From G965216905 sp965216905 (GTDB taxonomy: Bacteria > Actinomycetota > Acidimicrobiia > Spongiisociales > ZC4RG35): DNA of 64,000 nucleotides. A program made the translations under genes and the position numbers. The DNA lies in NCBI GenBank assembly GCA_965216905.1, contig OZ244213.1, positions 1,674,001-1,738,000 of the forward strand, in the 5' to 3' direction. Positions 7,482 through 16,016 of this stretch are shown one piece after another (within the stretch, counting starts at the first letter, position 1; the number at the start of each line of letters is the position of its first letter). The notes beneath the pieces are model-generated. The model saw only the letters and a program-made list of their open reading frames with translations, had not been told where the DNA came from and did no database searches.

Positions 7482-9455
7482 TCAGTCTTCGTCGACGACC
7501 ACCAGGATCTCGTCGGCCCCCACCTGATCTCCGATCGTGACCCGCACTTCCGTGACGGAACCACCGGCCGGAGCACGGAGGGTGTGCTCCATCTTCATGG
7601 CTTCCATCACGACCAGGACCTGGCCCGGGTCGACCCGATCTCCGACATCGACCTGCACCTCGATGACCTTGCCGGGCATCGGCGCATGCAACGATCCGGG
7701 ATCCTCGTCCAACCCCACCTCGGGGAATCGGGGTCGTTGGGTGAGCGTGATCATGCCTTGCGGTCCGACGATCGAATGACGGGTGTCGTCCGGTGAGGTC
7801 ACGGCGTACCAGCGAAGATGCCCGTCGACTTCGATCCCCACCCGTGCCCCATCGTTGACGACCACGGTTGCGACCGCGTCCTCGCCGTCGAGCGACACGA
7901 CCGCCGATCGGTCGCCCACGAAACGGTAGCCGACCGTGATCTCGCCGTGCTCACTGTCGAACGACACCATCTGGAGACTGCTGGGTACGTTCCTCCATCC
8001 GGGCCGAATGCTCGCCAGCACGGTCCGATCGTCCACCCGGCGGCGCTGGGCGGCGAGGGCGGCGGCCAGCGCGGCGGTGGCCGTCTCGGCCCGGTCGGCC
8101 AGTGGAGCCGCCAGATCGGCCGGATCGTGCCGTTGCAGGTAGTGCGTGTCGACCGATCCATCGAGAAACTCCTCTTCGCGGAGGATGGCGACCAGCAGCT
8201 CGCGGTTGGTGACGATGCCGTCGATCCGCGCTCGCGCCAAGGCGTCCGCCAGCGCCAGCGCGGTCTCACGTCGGGTGGAACCCTTTGCGATCACCTTGGC
8301 CAGCATCGGGTCGTAGTGGACCGAGACGTCCGAGCCCGATTCGACACCGCTGTCGACTCGTAGCCCCGTCCGCGTGGGAAACTCGAAGGCGGTCAGCGAG
8401 CCCGTGACGGGGAGGAACTCGTTGCGCGGGTTCTCGGCGTAGAGCCGCGCCTCGATGGCGTGCCCCGACATCGTGGGATGCAACGCCTCATCGGGCAGGG
8501 GCTCGCCGGCGGCGACCAAGAGCTGCAGCCGAACCAGATCCAGACCCGTCACCGCCTCGGTCACCGGATGCTCGACCTGGAGCCGGGTGTTCATCTCGAG
8601 AAACCAGAACTGGTTGCGGCTGAAGAGGAACTCCACCGTGCCCGCTCCGACGTACTCGACGGCACGAGCGGCGTCGACGGCCGCACTCCCCATCTCAGCT
8701 CGGGTGGCGGCGTCAATGGCGGGCGACGGTGCCTCTTCGATGATCTTCTGATGCCGGCGTTGAATCGAGCAATCCCGCTCGAACAGCGAGACCAGGTTGC
8801 CGTGGCTGTCGCCGAACACCTGGATCTCGACGTGGCGGGGTCGCGTCAGGTACTTCTCCAAGAACACCGTCTCGTCACCGAAGGCGGCCAGCGACTCCCG
8901 GCGCGCCCCCGCCACCGCCTCGAGGAGGTCGTCCGGATTCGAGACGATCCGCATGCCCTTGCCGCCACCGCCGGCCGAGGCCTTCACCAATACCGGGAAG
9001 CCGATTTGGCCGGCGGCGCCGGCGACCGTGTCGTCGTCGAGCCCGGTGAGGTCAACGCTGGGGAGGGTGGGAACTCCTGCGGCCGCCATCAGCTTCTTGG
9101 ACGCCAGCTTCGAACCCATCGTCTCGATGGCGGAGGCCGGCGGACCGACCCAGGTCAACCCGGCGTCATCGACGGCGGTGGCGAACGATGCGTTCTCCGA
9201 CAGGAAGCCATATCCGGGGTGGATCGCTCCGGCTCCCGTGCGGAGCGCCGCCTCGATCACCGCGTCGCCGCGGAGATACGACTCGGCCGGTGCCGATCCT
9301 CCGAGCGCGATCCCTTCGTCGGCTTCCTGCACGAAGGGTGCGTCGCGGTCGGGATCCGAGTACACCGCCACGGTGCGGATGCCCATTTCACGACAGGTCC
9401 GGAAGACGCGGCGGGCGATTTCACCGCGGTTGGCGACGAGGAGCTTGGAGAACAT
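7482..9455 (-). CDS. acyl-CoA carboxylase alpha subunit (biotin carboxylase + BCCP)
   Basis: A 657-residue biotin-dependent carboxylase alpha chain. Residues 1-445 form the biotin carboxylase ATP-grasp domain (glycine loop KASAGGGGKGM, active-site EMNTRLQVEHPVTE). A linker/BT region follows, and residues 585-657 are the biotin carboxyl carrier domain with the biotinylated K621 in EAMKME. It carboxylates biotin for transfer by the beta subunit encoded two genes upstream in the same minus-strand run, acting on acetyl-, propionyl- or methylcrotonyl-CoA; the substrate is set by the beta subunit. It starts 12 bases after the peptidase stop. Confidence 0.93.
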   Translation of the reverse strand: MFSKLLVANRGEIARRVFRTCREMGIRTVAVYSDPDRDAPFVQEADEGIALGGSAPAESYLRGDAVIEAALRTGAGAIHPGYGFLSENASFATAVDDAGLTWVGPPASAIETMGSKLASKKLMAAAGVPTLPSVDLTGLDDDTVAGAAGQIGFPVLVKASAGGGGKGMRIVSNPDDLLEAVAGARRESLAAFGDETVFLEKYLTRPRHVEIQVFGDSHGNLVSLFERDCSIQRRHQKIIEEAPSPAIDAATRAEMGSAAVDAARAVEYVGAGTVEFLFSRNQFWFLEMNTRLQVEHPVTEAVTGLDLVRLQLLVAAGEPLPDEALHPTMSGHAIEARLYAENPRNEFLPVTGSLTAFEFPTRTGLRVDSGVESGSDVSVHYDPMLAKVIAKGSTRRETALALADALARARIDGIVTNRELLVAILREEEFLDGSVDTHYLQRHDPADLAAPLADRAETATAALAAALAAQRRRVDDRTVLASIRPGWRNVPSSLQMVSFDSEHGEITVGYRFVGDRSAVVSLDGEDAVATVVVNDGARVGIEVDGHLRWYAVTSPDDTRHSIVGPQGMITLTQRPRFPEVGLDEDPGSLHAPMPGKVIEVQVDVGDRVDPGQVLVVMEAMKMEHTLRAPAGGSVTEVRVTIGDQVGADEILVVVDED

Positions 9456-9467
9456 CGGTGGGTGAGG

Positions 9468-10976
9468 CTACCCAACGCTCTCCGGGTCGAGGAACGCGAC
9501 GACGTCGTCGCGGAGTCGTCGCCTCGACTCGGCGTGTACGTACATCATGTGACCAGCGGGGTAGTAGGCCATGGTCACCCGTTCGTGGGCATCCGGTTTG
9601 AGGCCCATGTGGTTGAAGGTGTACTCGGTGGCGAAGTGTGGGGTGGCGAGGTCGTAGTAGCCGCTCGCCACGAGGATCCGCAGATGTCGATTCCGCGTCA
9701 TGGCCTGTCGGAGGGCCTCCGACGTGTCGACGTTGGCATCTTTGAAATCCTCGTAGTTCCACGCCTTGTGCACGTCTGCGTTGAGAATTTCGTAGGGAAG
9801 ATCCGACGTGTACCCGAGCGGTCCGCGAACGTAGGCGTTCAGGATTGCGGCGAAGACGCCGGTCAGCTCGTCACCCGCCGGATCCGATTCCATCTTCTCG
9901 CCATCGTCGAAGCGCCCCGTGCCCGTGTAGCGGGAGTCCAGCCGGCCCACCGTCAGGCCATCGTCGCGCAACAGTTCCTTGCAGAACCGCAGGATCTCGA
10001 TCCGGAGGTTCCAGCGCATGACGTACTCGGCCGTCAGGCCGGTGTACGCCGCTACCTGCGCGGCGACATCCGCCCGGCGTTGGGCGTCGAGTCTGTCGCC
10101 CTGAACGAGTGCGGACGCGTACTGCCCGAGGGTGAAGGCCTCGACCTCGTCGAGGAGGTCCCGGAGCGGGCGCGACTGGAGGTCGGGGGAGAGCTTCCCG
10201 TGGTAGTGGGCCGTGGCCGCATACGTGGGGAGGAACGCCATGAATGGGAGGTCGTTCCCGACCGCGAAGGTCTCGCTGGCGTCGTCCCACGAGGCGGTGC
10301 CGAAGTGGAGGATGGACGAGATCAGGAGCAGGCCGTTCACGTACAGCCCGTACCGGTCGTGGAGGTGGGCGGCCAACCCGGCGGCCCGGGTGGTTCCGTA
10401 ACTCTCCCCGGCCAGATACTTCGGCGATCCCCAGCGCTGGTGGCGGGTCAACCAGAGTTGGATGAACTCACCGACCGATTCGATGTCCTTGCGGAAGTGG
10501 GCGAACTCCGAGACCTCGGTCTCGGGGATGGGCCGGCTGAAACCGGTGCCGACGGGGTCGATGAAGACCAGGTCGGCGTGGGTGAGCAGGGTCTCTTGAT
10601 TGTCGACGAGCCGGCCGGGCGGGGGCGGTGCGAATCCATCGTCGTCGAGCTCGACCCGGCGCGGCCCGAATGCGCCGAGATGCAGCCAGACCGATGAGGA
10701 GCCGGGTCCACCGTTGAATGCGAAGATCACCGGGCGGGTGTCGCGGTCGGAGATGTCGGAGCGGACATACGAGGTCGCGAAGAACGAGGCCCGCTTGGCG
10801 TTGTCCGCTTTCCGCAGGAGATAACGGCTCGCCGTTGCGACGTAGGCGATCTCTGAGCCGTCGACGGTGACCGTGTGATGGGTCTCCGAGCGAGCCTCTT
10901 CGTGGTGCGGCGGCGGGTCTGGCTTCTCGGCCGGTTGCTCTTCGGCGGGCTTTCGCTCGGGCTTGTCGGTGGTCAT
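9468..10976 (-). CDS. S10-family serine carboxypeptidase-like protein
   Basis: A 502-residue peptidase family S10 protein with all catalytic elements: the oxyanion segment FNGGPGSSS, the nucleophile Ser in GESYGT, the acid in SGYYDLATP and the His in PAGHMM. There is no signal peptide; the N-terminus is acidic and proline-rich, so a cytosolic location is likely, whereas classical S10 enzymes are vacuolar or secreted. It sits between the two carboxylase subunit genes on the same strand. The TAGCCT box (10984-10989 on the complement) ends 7 bases before its ATG, so it may also have its own promoter. The substrate could be a peptide or an ester. Confidence 0.88.
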   Translation of the reverse strand: MTTDKPERKPAEEQPAEKPDPPPHHEEARSETHHTVTVDGSEIAYVATASRYLLRKADNAKRASFFATSYVRSDISDRDTRPVIFAFNGGPGSSSVWLHLGAFGPRRVELDDDGFAPPPPGRLVDNQETLLTHADLVFIDPVGTGFSRPIPETEVSEFAHFRKDIESVGEFIQLWLTRHQRWGSPKYLAGESYGTTRAAGLAAHLHDRYGLYVNGLLLISSILHFGTASWDDASETFAVGNDLPFMAFLPTYAATAHYHGKLSPDLQSRPLRDLLDEVEAFTLGQYASALVQGDRLDAQRRADVAAQVAAYTGLTAEYVMRWNLRIEILRFCKELLRDDGLTVGRLDSRYTGTGRFDDGEKMESDPAGDELTGVFAAILNAYVRGPLGYTSDLPYEILNADVHKAWNYEDFKDANVDTSEALRQAMTRNRHLRILVASGYYDLATPHFATEYTFNHMGLKPDAHERVTMAYYPAGHMMYVHAESRRRLRDDVVAFLDPESVG

Positions 10977-10983
10977 CCTGTGG

Positions 10984-10989
10984 AGGCTA
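10984..10989 (-). promoter_or_regulatory. -10 box TAGCCT before the S10 peptidase
   Basis: On the minus strand GATAGCCT ends 7 bases before the ATG, matching the leaderless spacing seen elsewhere. It would allow the peptidase and the carboxylase alpha gene to be expressed apart from the beta subunit. Confidence 0.45.
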
Positions 10990-11056
10990 TCGGCCCGAGG
11001 TTCGTGCTCTGAAGTCCGGCCTCATGCAACTGCCTTGGAGCGCTCGCCCCCGTCCC

Positions 11057-12655
11057 CTACATCCGGAACACGCCGAACACGTCGGTGCCTTCGACGGGCG
11101 CCGAGTGGGTGGCCGAGATCGCCATCCCGAGGGCGGTGCGAGTGTCGCGAGGGTCGAGAATTCCGTCGTCGCGAACCCGGGCGGTCGAGAACCATGCCTG
11201 TTCCTCGTGGGCGATCTGGGCCTCGATGAGGGCGGTTCGTTGGGCGTCTGCCTCCTCGTCGAAGTCGATGCCCCGGGACTCGGCGGCCGCCCGGGAGATG
11301 ATCGACATGACCCCGGCGAGCTGTTTCGGTCCCATCACCGCCACCTTGTGGCCCGGCCACCCGAACACGAAACGAGGGTCGTAGGAGCGGCCACTCATGC
11401 CGTAGTTCCCGGCCCCGTACGAAACGCCCGCCATGAGCGAGAGGTGTGGCACCGTCGAGTTGGCGACGGCATTCACCATTTTCGCCCCGTCTTTGATGAT
11501 GCCGCGCTGCTCGTACTGCTTGCCGACCATGTATCCGGTCGTGTTGTGGCAGAAGAGGATCGGGGTGTCGTATCGGTTGCAGAGCTGGATGAACTCGGTG
11601 GTCTTCTGTGCTTCCTCGGAGAAGATGACCCCCTGCTGGTTGGCGACGACCCCCACCGGGAACCCATGGATGGAACCCCACCCGCAGACGATCGACTGCC
11701 CGTAGAGGGCCTTGTATTCCTCGAACCGGGATCCATCGAGGACCCGTCCGAGCACCTCCCGCATGTCGAGCGGCCGCCGGAGATCGTCGGGGATGATCCC
11801 CAGGAGTTCCTCCGGATCGTGAAGGGGCTCATCGGCGCGGCCCGATGGTCCGGGCCCCAGCTTCCGCCAGTTGAGGTGGGTCACGATCTCGCGCCCGATC
11901 CGAATTGCATCCCGCTCGTCGACGGCGAAGTAGTCCGACAGCCCGGAGATACGGGAGTGCATCTCTGCGCCTCCGAGCTCCTCGTCGGTGGATTCCTCGC
12001 CCGTCGCCATCTTCACGAGCGGGGGGCCACCGAGAAAGACCTTCGCCCGGTTCTCGACCATCACGGCGTAGTCGCACATCGCAGGTACATAGGCGCCACC
12101 GGCGGTGGAGTTCCCGAACACCAGCGCGATGGTGGGGATGCCAGCCTTGGACAGTTGGGTGAGGTTCCGAAACCACTTGCCGCCGACGATGAAGACGTCC
12201 GCCTGCTCGGGAAGGTCGGCGCCGCCCGACTCGACCAGGGCGATGAACGGGAGACGATTCTGGCGAGCGATGTCCATCGCCCGGAGCGACTTGGCCAGGG
12301 AGAACCGGTTCGAGGAGCCGGCCTGGCTGGTCGGATCGTTGGCCGAGATCACGCACTCGACGCCCGATACCACTCCGATCCCGGTCACCAGGTTTGCGCC
12401 CAAGGGCTTGTCCGATCCCCATGCCGCCAGCGACGACAGCTCGAGGAACGGGCTGTCCCGGTCGAGCAGCAACTCGATCCGGTCTCTGACCAGCAGCTTT
12501 CCCCGCTCGAGGTGACGCTCGACGTACTTCTGGCCACCCCCGGCCTTCGCCTCGTCGAGCAGCCGTTCGAGCTCGGTGAGCTTCTCGAGGCTGGCCGTCC
12601 GGTTGCGTTGGAACTCCTCGGAGGTGGGTTGGATGTGGGTGGGGAGGATCGGCAT
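11057..12655 (-). CDS. acyl-CoA carboxylase beta subunit (carboxyltransferase)
   Basis: A 532-residue carboxyltransferase with the two crotonase-fold halves of propionyl-/methylcrotonyl-CoA carboxylase beta chains. Oxyanion-forming glycines appear in GNSTAGGAYVPAMCD in the N half and SYGAGNYGMSGR in the C half. The segment FCHNTTGYMVGKQYE resembles the methylcrotonyl-CoA/geranyl-CoA carboxylase type more than the PccB type, so a role in leucine catabolism is plausible. It lies downstream of an Lrp-type regulator with 11 bases between them and upstream of the S10 peptidase and alpha subunit. Confidence 0.9.
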   Translation of the reverse strand: MPILPTHIQPTSEEFQRNRTASLEKLTELERLLDEAKAGGGQKYVERHLERGKLLVRDRIELLLDRDSPFLELSSLAAWGSDKPLGANLVTGIGVVSGVECVISANDPTSQAGSSNRFSLAKSLRAMDIARQNRLPFIALVESGGADLPEQADVFIVGGKWFRNLTQLSKAGIPTIALVFGNSTAGGAYVPAMCDYAVMVENRAKVFLGGPPLVKMATGEESTDEELGGAEMHSRISGLSDYFAVDERDAIRIGREIVTHLNWRKLGPGPSGRADEPLHDPEELLGIIPDDLRRPLDMREVLGRVLDGSRFEEYKALYGQSIVCGWGSIHGFPVGVVANQQGVIFSEEAQKTTEFIQLCNRYDTPILFCHNTTGYMVGKQYEQRGIIKDGAKMVNAVANSTVPHLSLMAGVSYGAGNYGMSGRSYDPRFVFGWPGHKVAVMGPKQLAGVMSIISRAAAESRGIDFDEEADAQRTALIEAQIAHEEQAWFSTARVRDDGILDPRDTRTALGMAISATHSAPVEGTDVFGVFRM

Positions 12656-12666
12656 CGAAGGCGAGG

Positions 12667-13170
12667 CTACCCGTCGGGCTCGTCCATGACTCCGGGTGCG
12701 GTGGCGATCAGCGGGTCCACTCGAAACGGGATCTGCTCGGCCAGGGCGATCATCGTCTCCGCCCGGGCGATATCGGGGGACTGGAGGATCTGCTCGATGA
12801 TCGTCATCAGGTGGTCGTTGGAGCGGGCGACGATACGCGCCAGCAGATCCCCCCGTCCGGCGATCGAATGCACCTCGAGCACGTATGGAATGTCGTGGAG
12901 CGGTGTCACCACCTGGTCGATGCGACCCTGGGTCATCTCCAGCACGGTGAAGGCCATGACGGGGAAGCCGAGGGCCCGCAAGTCGATGTCGGGACCGAAA
13001 CCGGTGACGACCCCTCGACGCTGGAGCTTTTCGAGACGCGACGTGGCCGTGCCGCGGGCCACCCCCAACCTGCGAGCGGTTTCCAGCATGCCCAGCCGGG
13101 GCTGGGAACGAAGCACATGCAGCAATCTGGCATCCAGCTGGTCGATCGATTGATCAGATTGGTCAGGCAT
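12667..13170 (-). CDS. Lrp/AsnC-family transcriptional regulator
   Basis: A 167-residue Lrp/AsnC regulator. The N-terminal winged helix (residues about 9-65, with LHVLRSQPRLGMLETARRL and a recognition helix GTATSRLEKL) is followed by a ligand-binding RAM/ACT-like domain in which amino acids are normally sensed. It is the first gene of the minus-strand run containing the acyl-CoA carboxylase, so it probably controls that run in response to an amino acid such as leucine; this is inference. A TATCAT box (complement of 13181-13186) ends 10 bases before the ATG. Confidence 0.9.
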   Translation of the reverse strand: MPDQSDQSIDQLDARLLHVLRSQPRLGMLETARRLGVARGTATSRLEKLQRRGVVTGFGPDIDLRALGFPVMAFTVLEMTQGRIDQVVTPLHDIPYVLEVHSIAGRGDLLARIVARSNDHLMTIIEQILQSPDIARAETMIALAEQIPFRVDPLIATAPGVMDEPDG

Positions 13171-13331
13171 GGCCGGGGGGATGATACCGATCGGCAGTCG
13201 GTCACGCTGGATCGGCAGGGTGGCGGCTGCATGGCGTCGTGGCGCGAGCCGGCACTAGTCACATCGTGGTGGTGGACTTTGGCGCCGATGGCGTCTCAAG
13301 AAAGGTCGGTCCGACGGCCGATGTAAACCCC

Positions 13332-13895
13332 ATGACGCAACCGACTCCAGGGCACCTTCGGCGTGCCCGGATCACTTCCGAGCGAGGGGCGACGCTGGTC
13401 GAGTTTGCCATCGTGATGCCGGTGCTGCTCCTGATCATGGTGGCGATCATGGAGTTCGGTCTCGCCTTTCATCATCGATTGTCGGCGAATCAGGCCGCTC
13501 GTGACGGCGTCAGGGTCGCGGCGCTGGCCGGGACGGCCGCCGACGCGGACTGCAAGGTGCTGGAGAGCCTGGCGCCATTCCTCACGCCGGTGATCGACCA
13601 GGTCGACGAAGTCCAGGTGTTCCGTGTCAACAAACAGGGGAAGCAGGAGAACGGTCGGACCAACAAGTATTACTTCACATACGGCGATCCTGCCGACTGC
13701 TCACGGTGGGGTGGCAGCGTGAAGTGGCCGCCGGCGGCCCGGGACACCGTTGCCAACACCAGCAATCCGGTGGACATCATCGGCGTGCGGGTCATCTACG
13801 ACAGCTCGTGGGTGACGGGATTCCCTCCCTTCGATGGGAAGTACACGGTGGATGAGACGGCGATCAGCCGAATGGAGCCGGAGGCGTACGAATGA
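13332..13895 (+). CDS. TadE-like pseudopilin/secreted protein
   Basis: A 187-residue TadE-family protein: a short basic N-terminus, the motif ERGATLVEFAIVMPVLLLIMVAIMEF containing a single hydrophobic segment (about residues 18-42), then an extracytoplasmic domain with two cysteines that may form a disulfide. It is probably processed by a prepilin peptidase and associated with Flp/Tad pili. The ATG was chosen because the family starts shortly before this segment. It overlaps the following TadG-like gene by 4 bases. Confidence 0.85.
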   Translation: MTQPTPGHLRRARITSERGATLVEFAIVMPVLLLIMVAIMEFGLAFHHRLSANQAARDGVRVAALAGTAADADCKVLESLAPFLTPVIDQVDEVQVFRVNKQGKQENGRTNKYYFTYGDPADCSRWGGSVKWPPAARDTVANTSNPVDIIGVRVIYDSSWVTGFPPFDGKYTVDETAISRMEPEAYE

Positions 13896-15373
13896 TGGCG
13901 CGTCTGACAGCCGGCATCCGTGCCCGGCTGGAATCCGAGGGCGGCGCAGCCTTGGTTTGGGTGGCCGGCTCGATGGTTGCATTGCTGGCCGTGAGCGCCC
14001 TGGCCGTCGACCTCGGCTGGTACTACCTGAATGCCTCGCGCCTCCAGCGGGCGGCCGATTCGGCCGCGCTGGCAGGCGTTGTGAGTCTGCCCACCTATCC
14101 GGCCCAGGCCGAAGTCGACGCCCGGGACGCCGCGGCCGCCAATAGTTTTGGATCGGCGACGTTCGTCGGCACCGCGCTGTCCAACAATCGGTATCAGGTG
14201 GACTTGACCATCGACGTCCCCACGTTCTTCGCCACCATCGTCGGCATCGACAAGCTCCCGATCACCCGTCGGGCGACGGCCGAGTACGTCGACCCGGTGG
14301 TCATGGGAAGCCCGGCCAACTGCTTCGGGGTCGGCAGGGCCTCGATCCTGTCGGGCGCGCCGTTCTCGGCTGCGGCCGCCAACCAGTGCGCCTCCAGTGC
14401 CCTCAATTTCTGGGCGGCCATCCACAATCCGTACTCCCAGAAACAGTCGGGTGATCCATACTCCACCAGGTGCCGGACGATGAGCGGCAGTTCGTGTGTG
14501 CTCACCAACTCCGAGTTCCGGACCAGCGGGTATTACTACGGCGTCGAGACCGAGCAGGCGGGCGGCACTCTCGACATCTGGATGTATGACGCCGGGTTCT
14601 ATCACCGCGACAGCTTCGACGAGGCCACCGGTGACACGAACAACGTCTCCCCGACACCTGCACCCGGAAACGGATCTCGCACGATCTTCGAGCTGTTCGC
14701 CCCGGACACCACTCCCCGGGACCCCACCGACAACACGGCCATCCCCGGCTGTCGCCGCTCGATCGATGCGGAGTTGTCGGCCGCGACGTACAAGGACAAG
14801 TGGGTGAAGCTGTGCACCGTTCCCAACCTGGGTGGGTCGTACGTTCTCAACGTTCGGACGGCCGGCAGTGGGGGAGCCTCCAACCAGTACGCCCTCCTGG
14901 CGGAGGCGTCGGGCACCGACGCCCGGGTCTATGCCATTCGGGACATGTCGATGTTCACCAACCTGCCTTCGGGAAGTGCCCAGGTGTTCCTGGCCGAGGT
15001 CTCCGAGGCGTACGCCGGCAAGAGTCTGGAACTCCGGTTCTTCGATCCGGGTGAGAGCGACCAGACCTCCTACATGACCGTCCGCATGCCGGACGGCTCG
15101 ATTCCGCACTGCCGGTGGCGGGCAACCGACCCCAGCGGGAATCAGGCTGCCCAGGGGAACGGACCCTGTCGCATCCAGACGACGAGTGGGAGCAATGCCC
15201 TGTTCAACGAACACTGGATCACGGCCGAGATCCAGATCCCGGATGCCGCCTCGTACACCTGCGGGTCGTCCTGCTTCTGGACGATGGATATCGATCTGAA
15301 CAACGCCCACGACCGGACGACGTGGTCGGCGTGGGCCAACGGGAACCCGGTCCGTTTGGTGCCCAACGCATGA
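13892..15373 (+). CDS. TadG-like Flp pilus-associated protein
   Basis: A 493-residue membrane-anchored protein with one N-terminal hydrophobic segment (GGAALVWVAGSMVALLAVSALAV is its core) followed by LGWYYLNASRLQRAADSAALAG, the signature of TadG/DUF2134 proteins. The large extracytoplasmic part contains several Cys pairs and no VWA MIDAS motif, so it is closer to the short putative Flp pilus assembly TadG group. The middle module of a TadE-TadG-TadE trio with ATGA overlaps at both ends, it is very likely co-translated with both neighbours. Confidence 0.82.
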   Translation: MMARLTAGIRARLESEGGAALVWVAGSMVALLAVSALAVDLGWYYLNASRLQRAADSAALAGVVSLPTYPAQAEVDARDAAAANSFGSATFVGTALSNNRYQVDLTIDVPTFFATIVGIDKLPITRRATAEYVDPVVMGSPANCFGVGRASILSGAPFSAAAANQCASSALNFWAAIHNPYSQKQSGDPYSTRCRTMSGSSCVLTNSEFRTSGYYYGVETEQAGGTLDIWMYDAGFYHRDSFDEATGDTNNVSPTPAPGNGSRTIFELFAPDTTPRDPTDNTAIPGCRRSIDAELSAATYKDKWVKLCTVPNLGGSYVLNVRTAGSGGASNQYALLAEASGTDARVYAIRDMSMFTNLPSGSAQVFLAEVSEAYAGKSLELRFFDPGESDQTSYMTVRMPDGSIPHCRWRATDPSGNQAAQGNGPCRIQTTSGSNALFNEHWITAEIQIPDAASYTCGSSCFWTMDIDLNNAHDRTTWSAWANGNPVRLVPNA

Positions 15374-15966
15374 GGCGAGTCCTGACCTCGATGGCTCGCC
15401 GCCGTGGCGACGAACGGGGCGCGGCCGCGGTCGAAACGAGCATCGTCCTCGGAATCCTGCTCTTGCTGGCCATCGGGGCGGTGGAGTACGGGCTGGCCTT
15501 TCAGGAGTGGATCTCGGTGACGTCGGCCACCCGGGAAGGGGCTCGGGTCGGCGCTTCGGCGGGCGACTTCGTCGACGCCGACTGTTTCATCCTCGAAGCC
15601 ATCGCCGGTCCGCTCTCGTCGATCGACGGCGATGCCGTGATCAAGGTGTCCGTCTACAAGTCGGACAAGAACGGCACCAAGGGTCAAGCCAACGTCTACC
15701 GGCCGATGCTTCCGACCGATGCCCCGGGGTCGCTCCGGTGCAGCACATGGTTCCCCATCCAGCAGGGCTGGCCGGACGCCCATCGGGACAATCGGGGCAC
15801 GGTGCGGGACTGGATCGGTGTCGAGATCGAGTTCGACCACGACTGGATGACCAACTTCATGTGGTTCACCGGCTCGATCTGTGACCGGGGCACCGCACCC
15901 GGCGTGGACTGCTGGAAGCAGGAGACCGTCATGCACATCGAACCGGACCCCGACCCGTTCAGCTGA
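15370..15966 (+). CDS. second TadE-like pseudopilin
   Basis: A 198-residue TadE-family protein with the N-terminal motif ERGAAAVETSIVLGILLLLAIGAV and one transmembrane helix, then a secreted domain. It is a paralog of the first gene of the trio (both have GLAF.EW or GLAFHHR, then V.A..G..DADC). The ATG lies within the TadG stop (ATGA). No tad ATPase or secretin is near, so the trio must be served by machinery encoded elsewhere or act as a minor surface system. Confidence 0.85.
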   Translation: MRRVLTSMARRRGDERGAAAVETSIVLGILLLLAIGAVEYGLAFQEWISVTSATREGARVGASAGDFVDADCFILEAIAGPLSSIDGDAVIKVSVYKSDKNGTKGQANVYRPMLPTDAPGSLRCSTWFPIQQGWPDAHRDNRGTVRDWIGVEIEFDHDWMTNFMWFTGSICDRGTAPGVDCWKQETVMHIEPDPDPFS

Positions 15967-16016
15967 TCCAGTCGACCGCGAGCCACCCGCCGACCCGGCC
16001 GCCGACCGCCGCGCCC

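Noticed and set aside
8460..10697. 745-codon plus-strand open frame opposite the carboxylase and peptidase genes
   Set aside because: It is the antisense of two conserved genes; composition is Arg/Gly/Val-rich and no domain is recognisable. GC-rich codon bias opens such frames.
11024..13153. 709-codon plus-strand open frame
   Set aside because: Antisense of the carboxyltransferase and Lrp genes with no homology.
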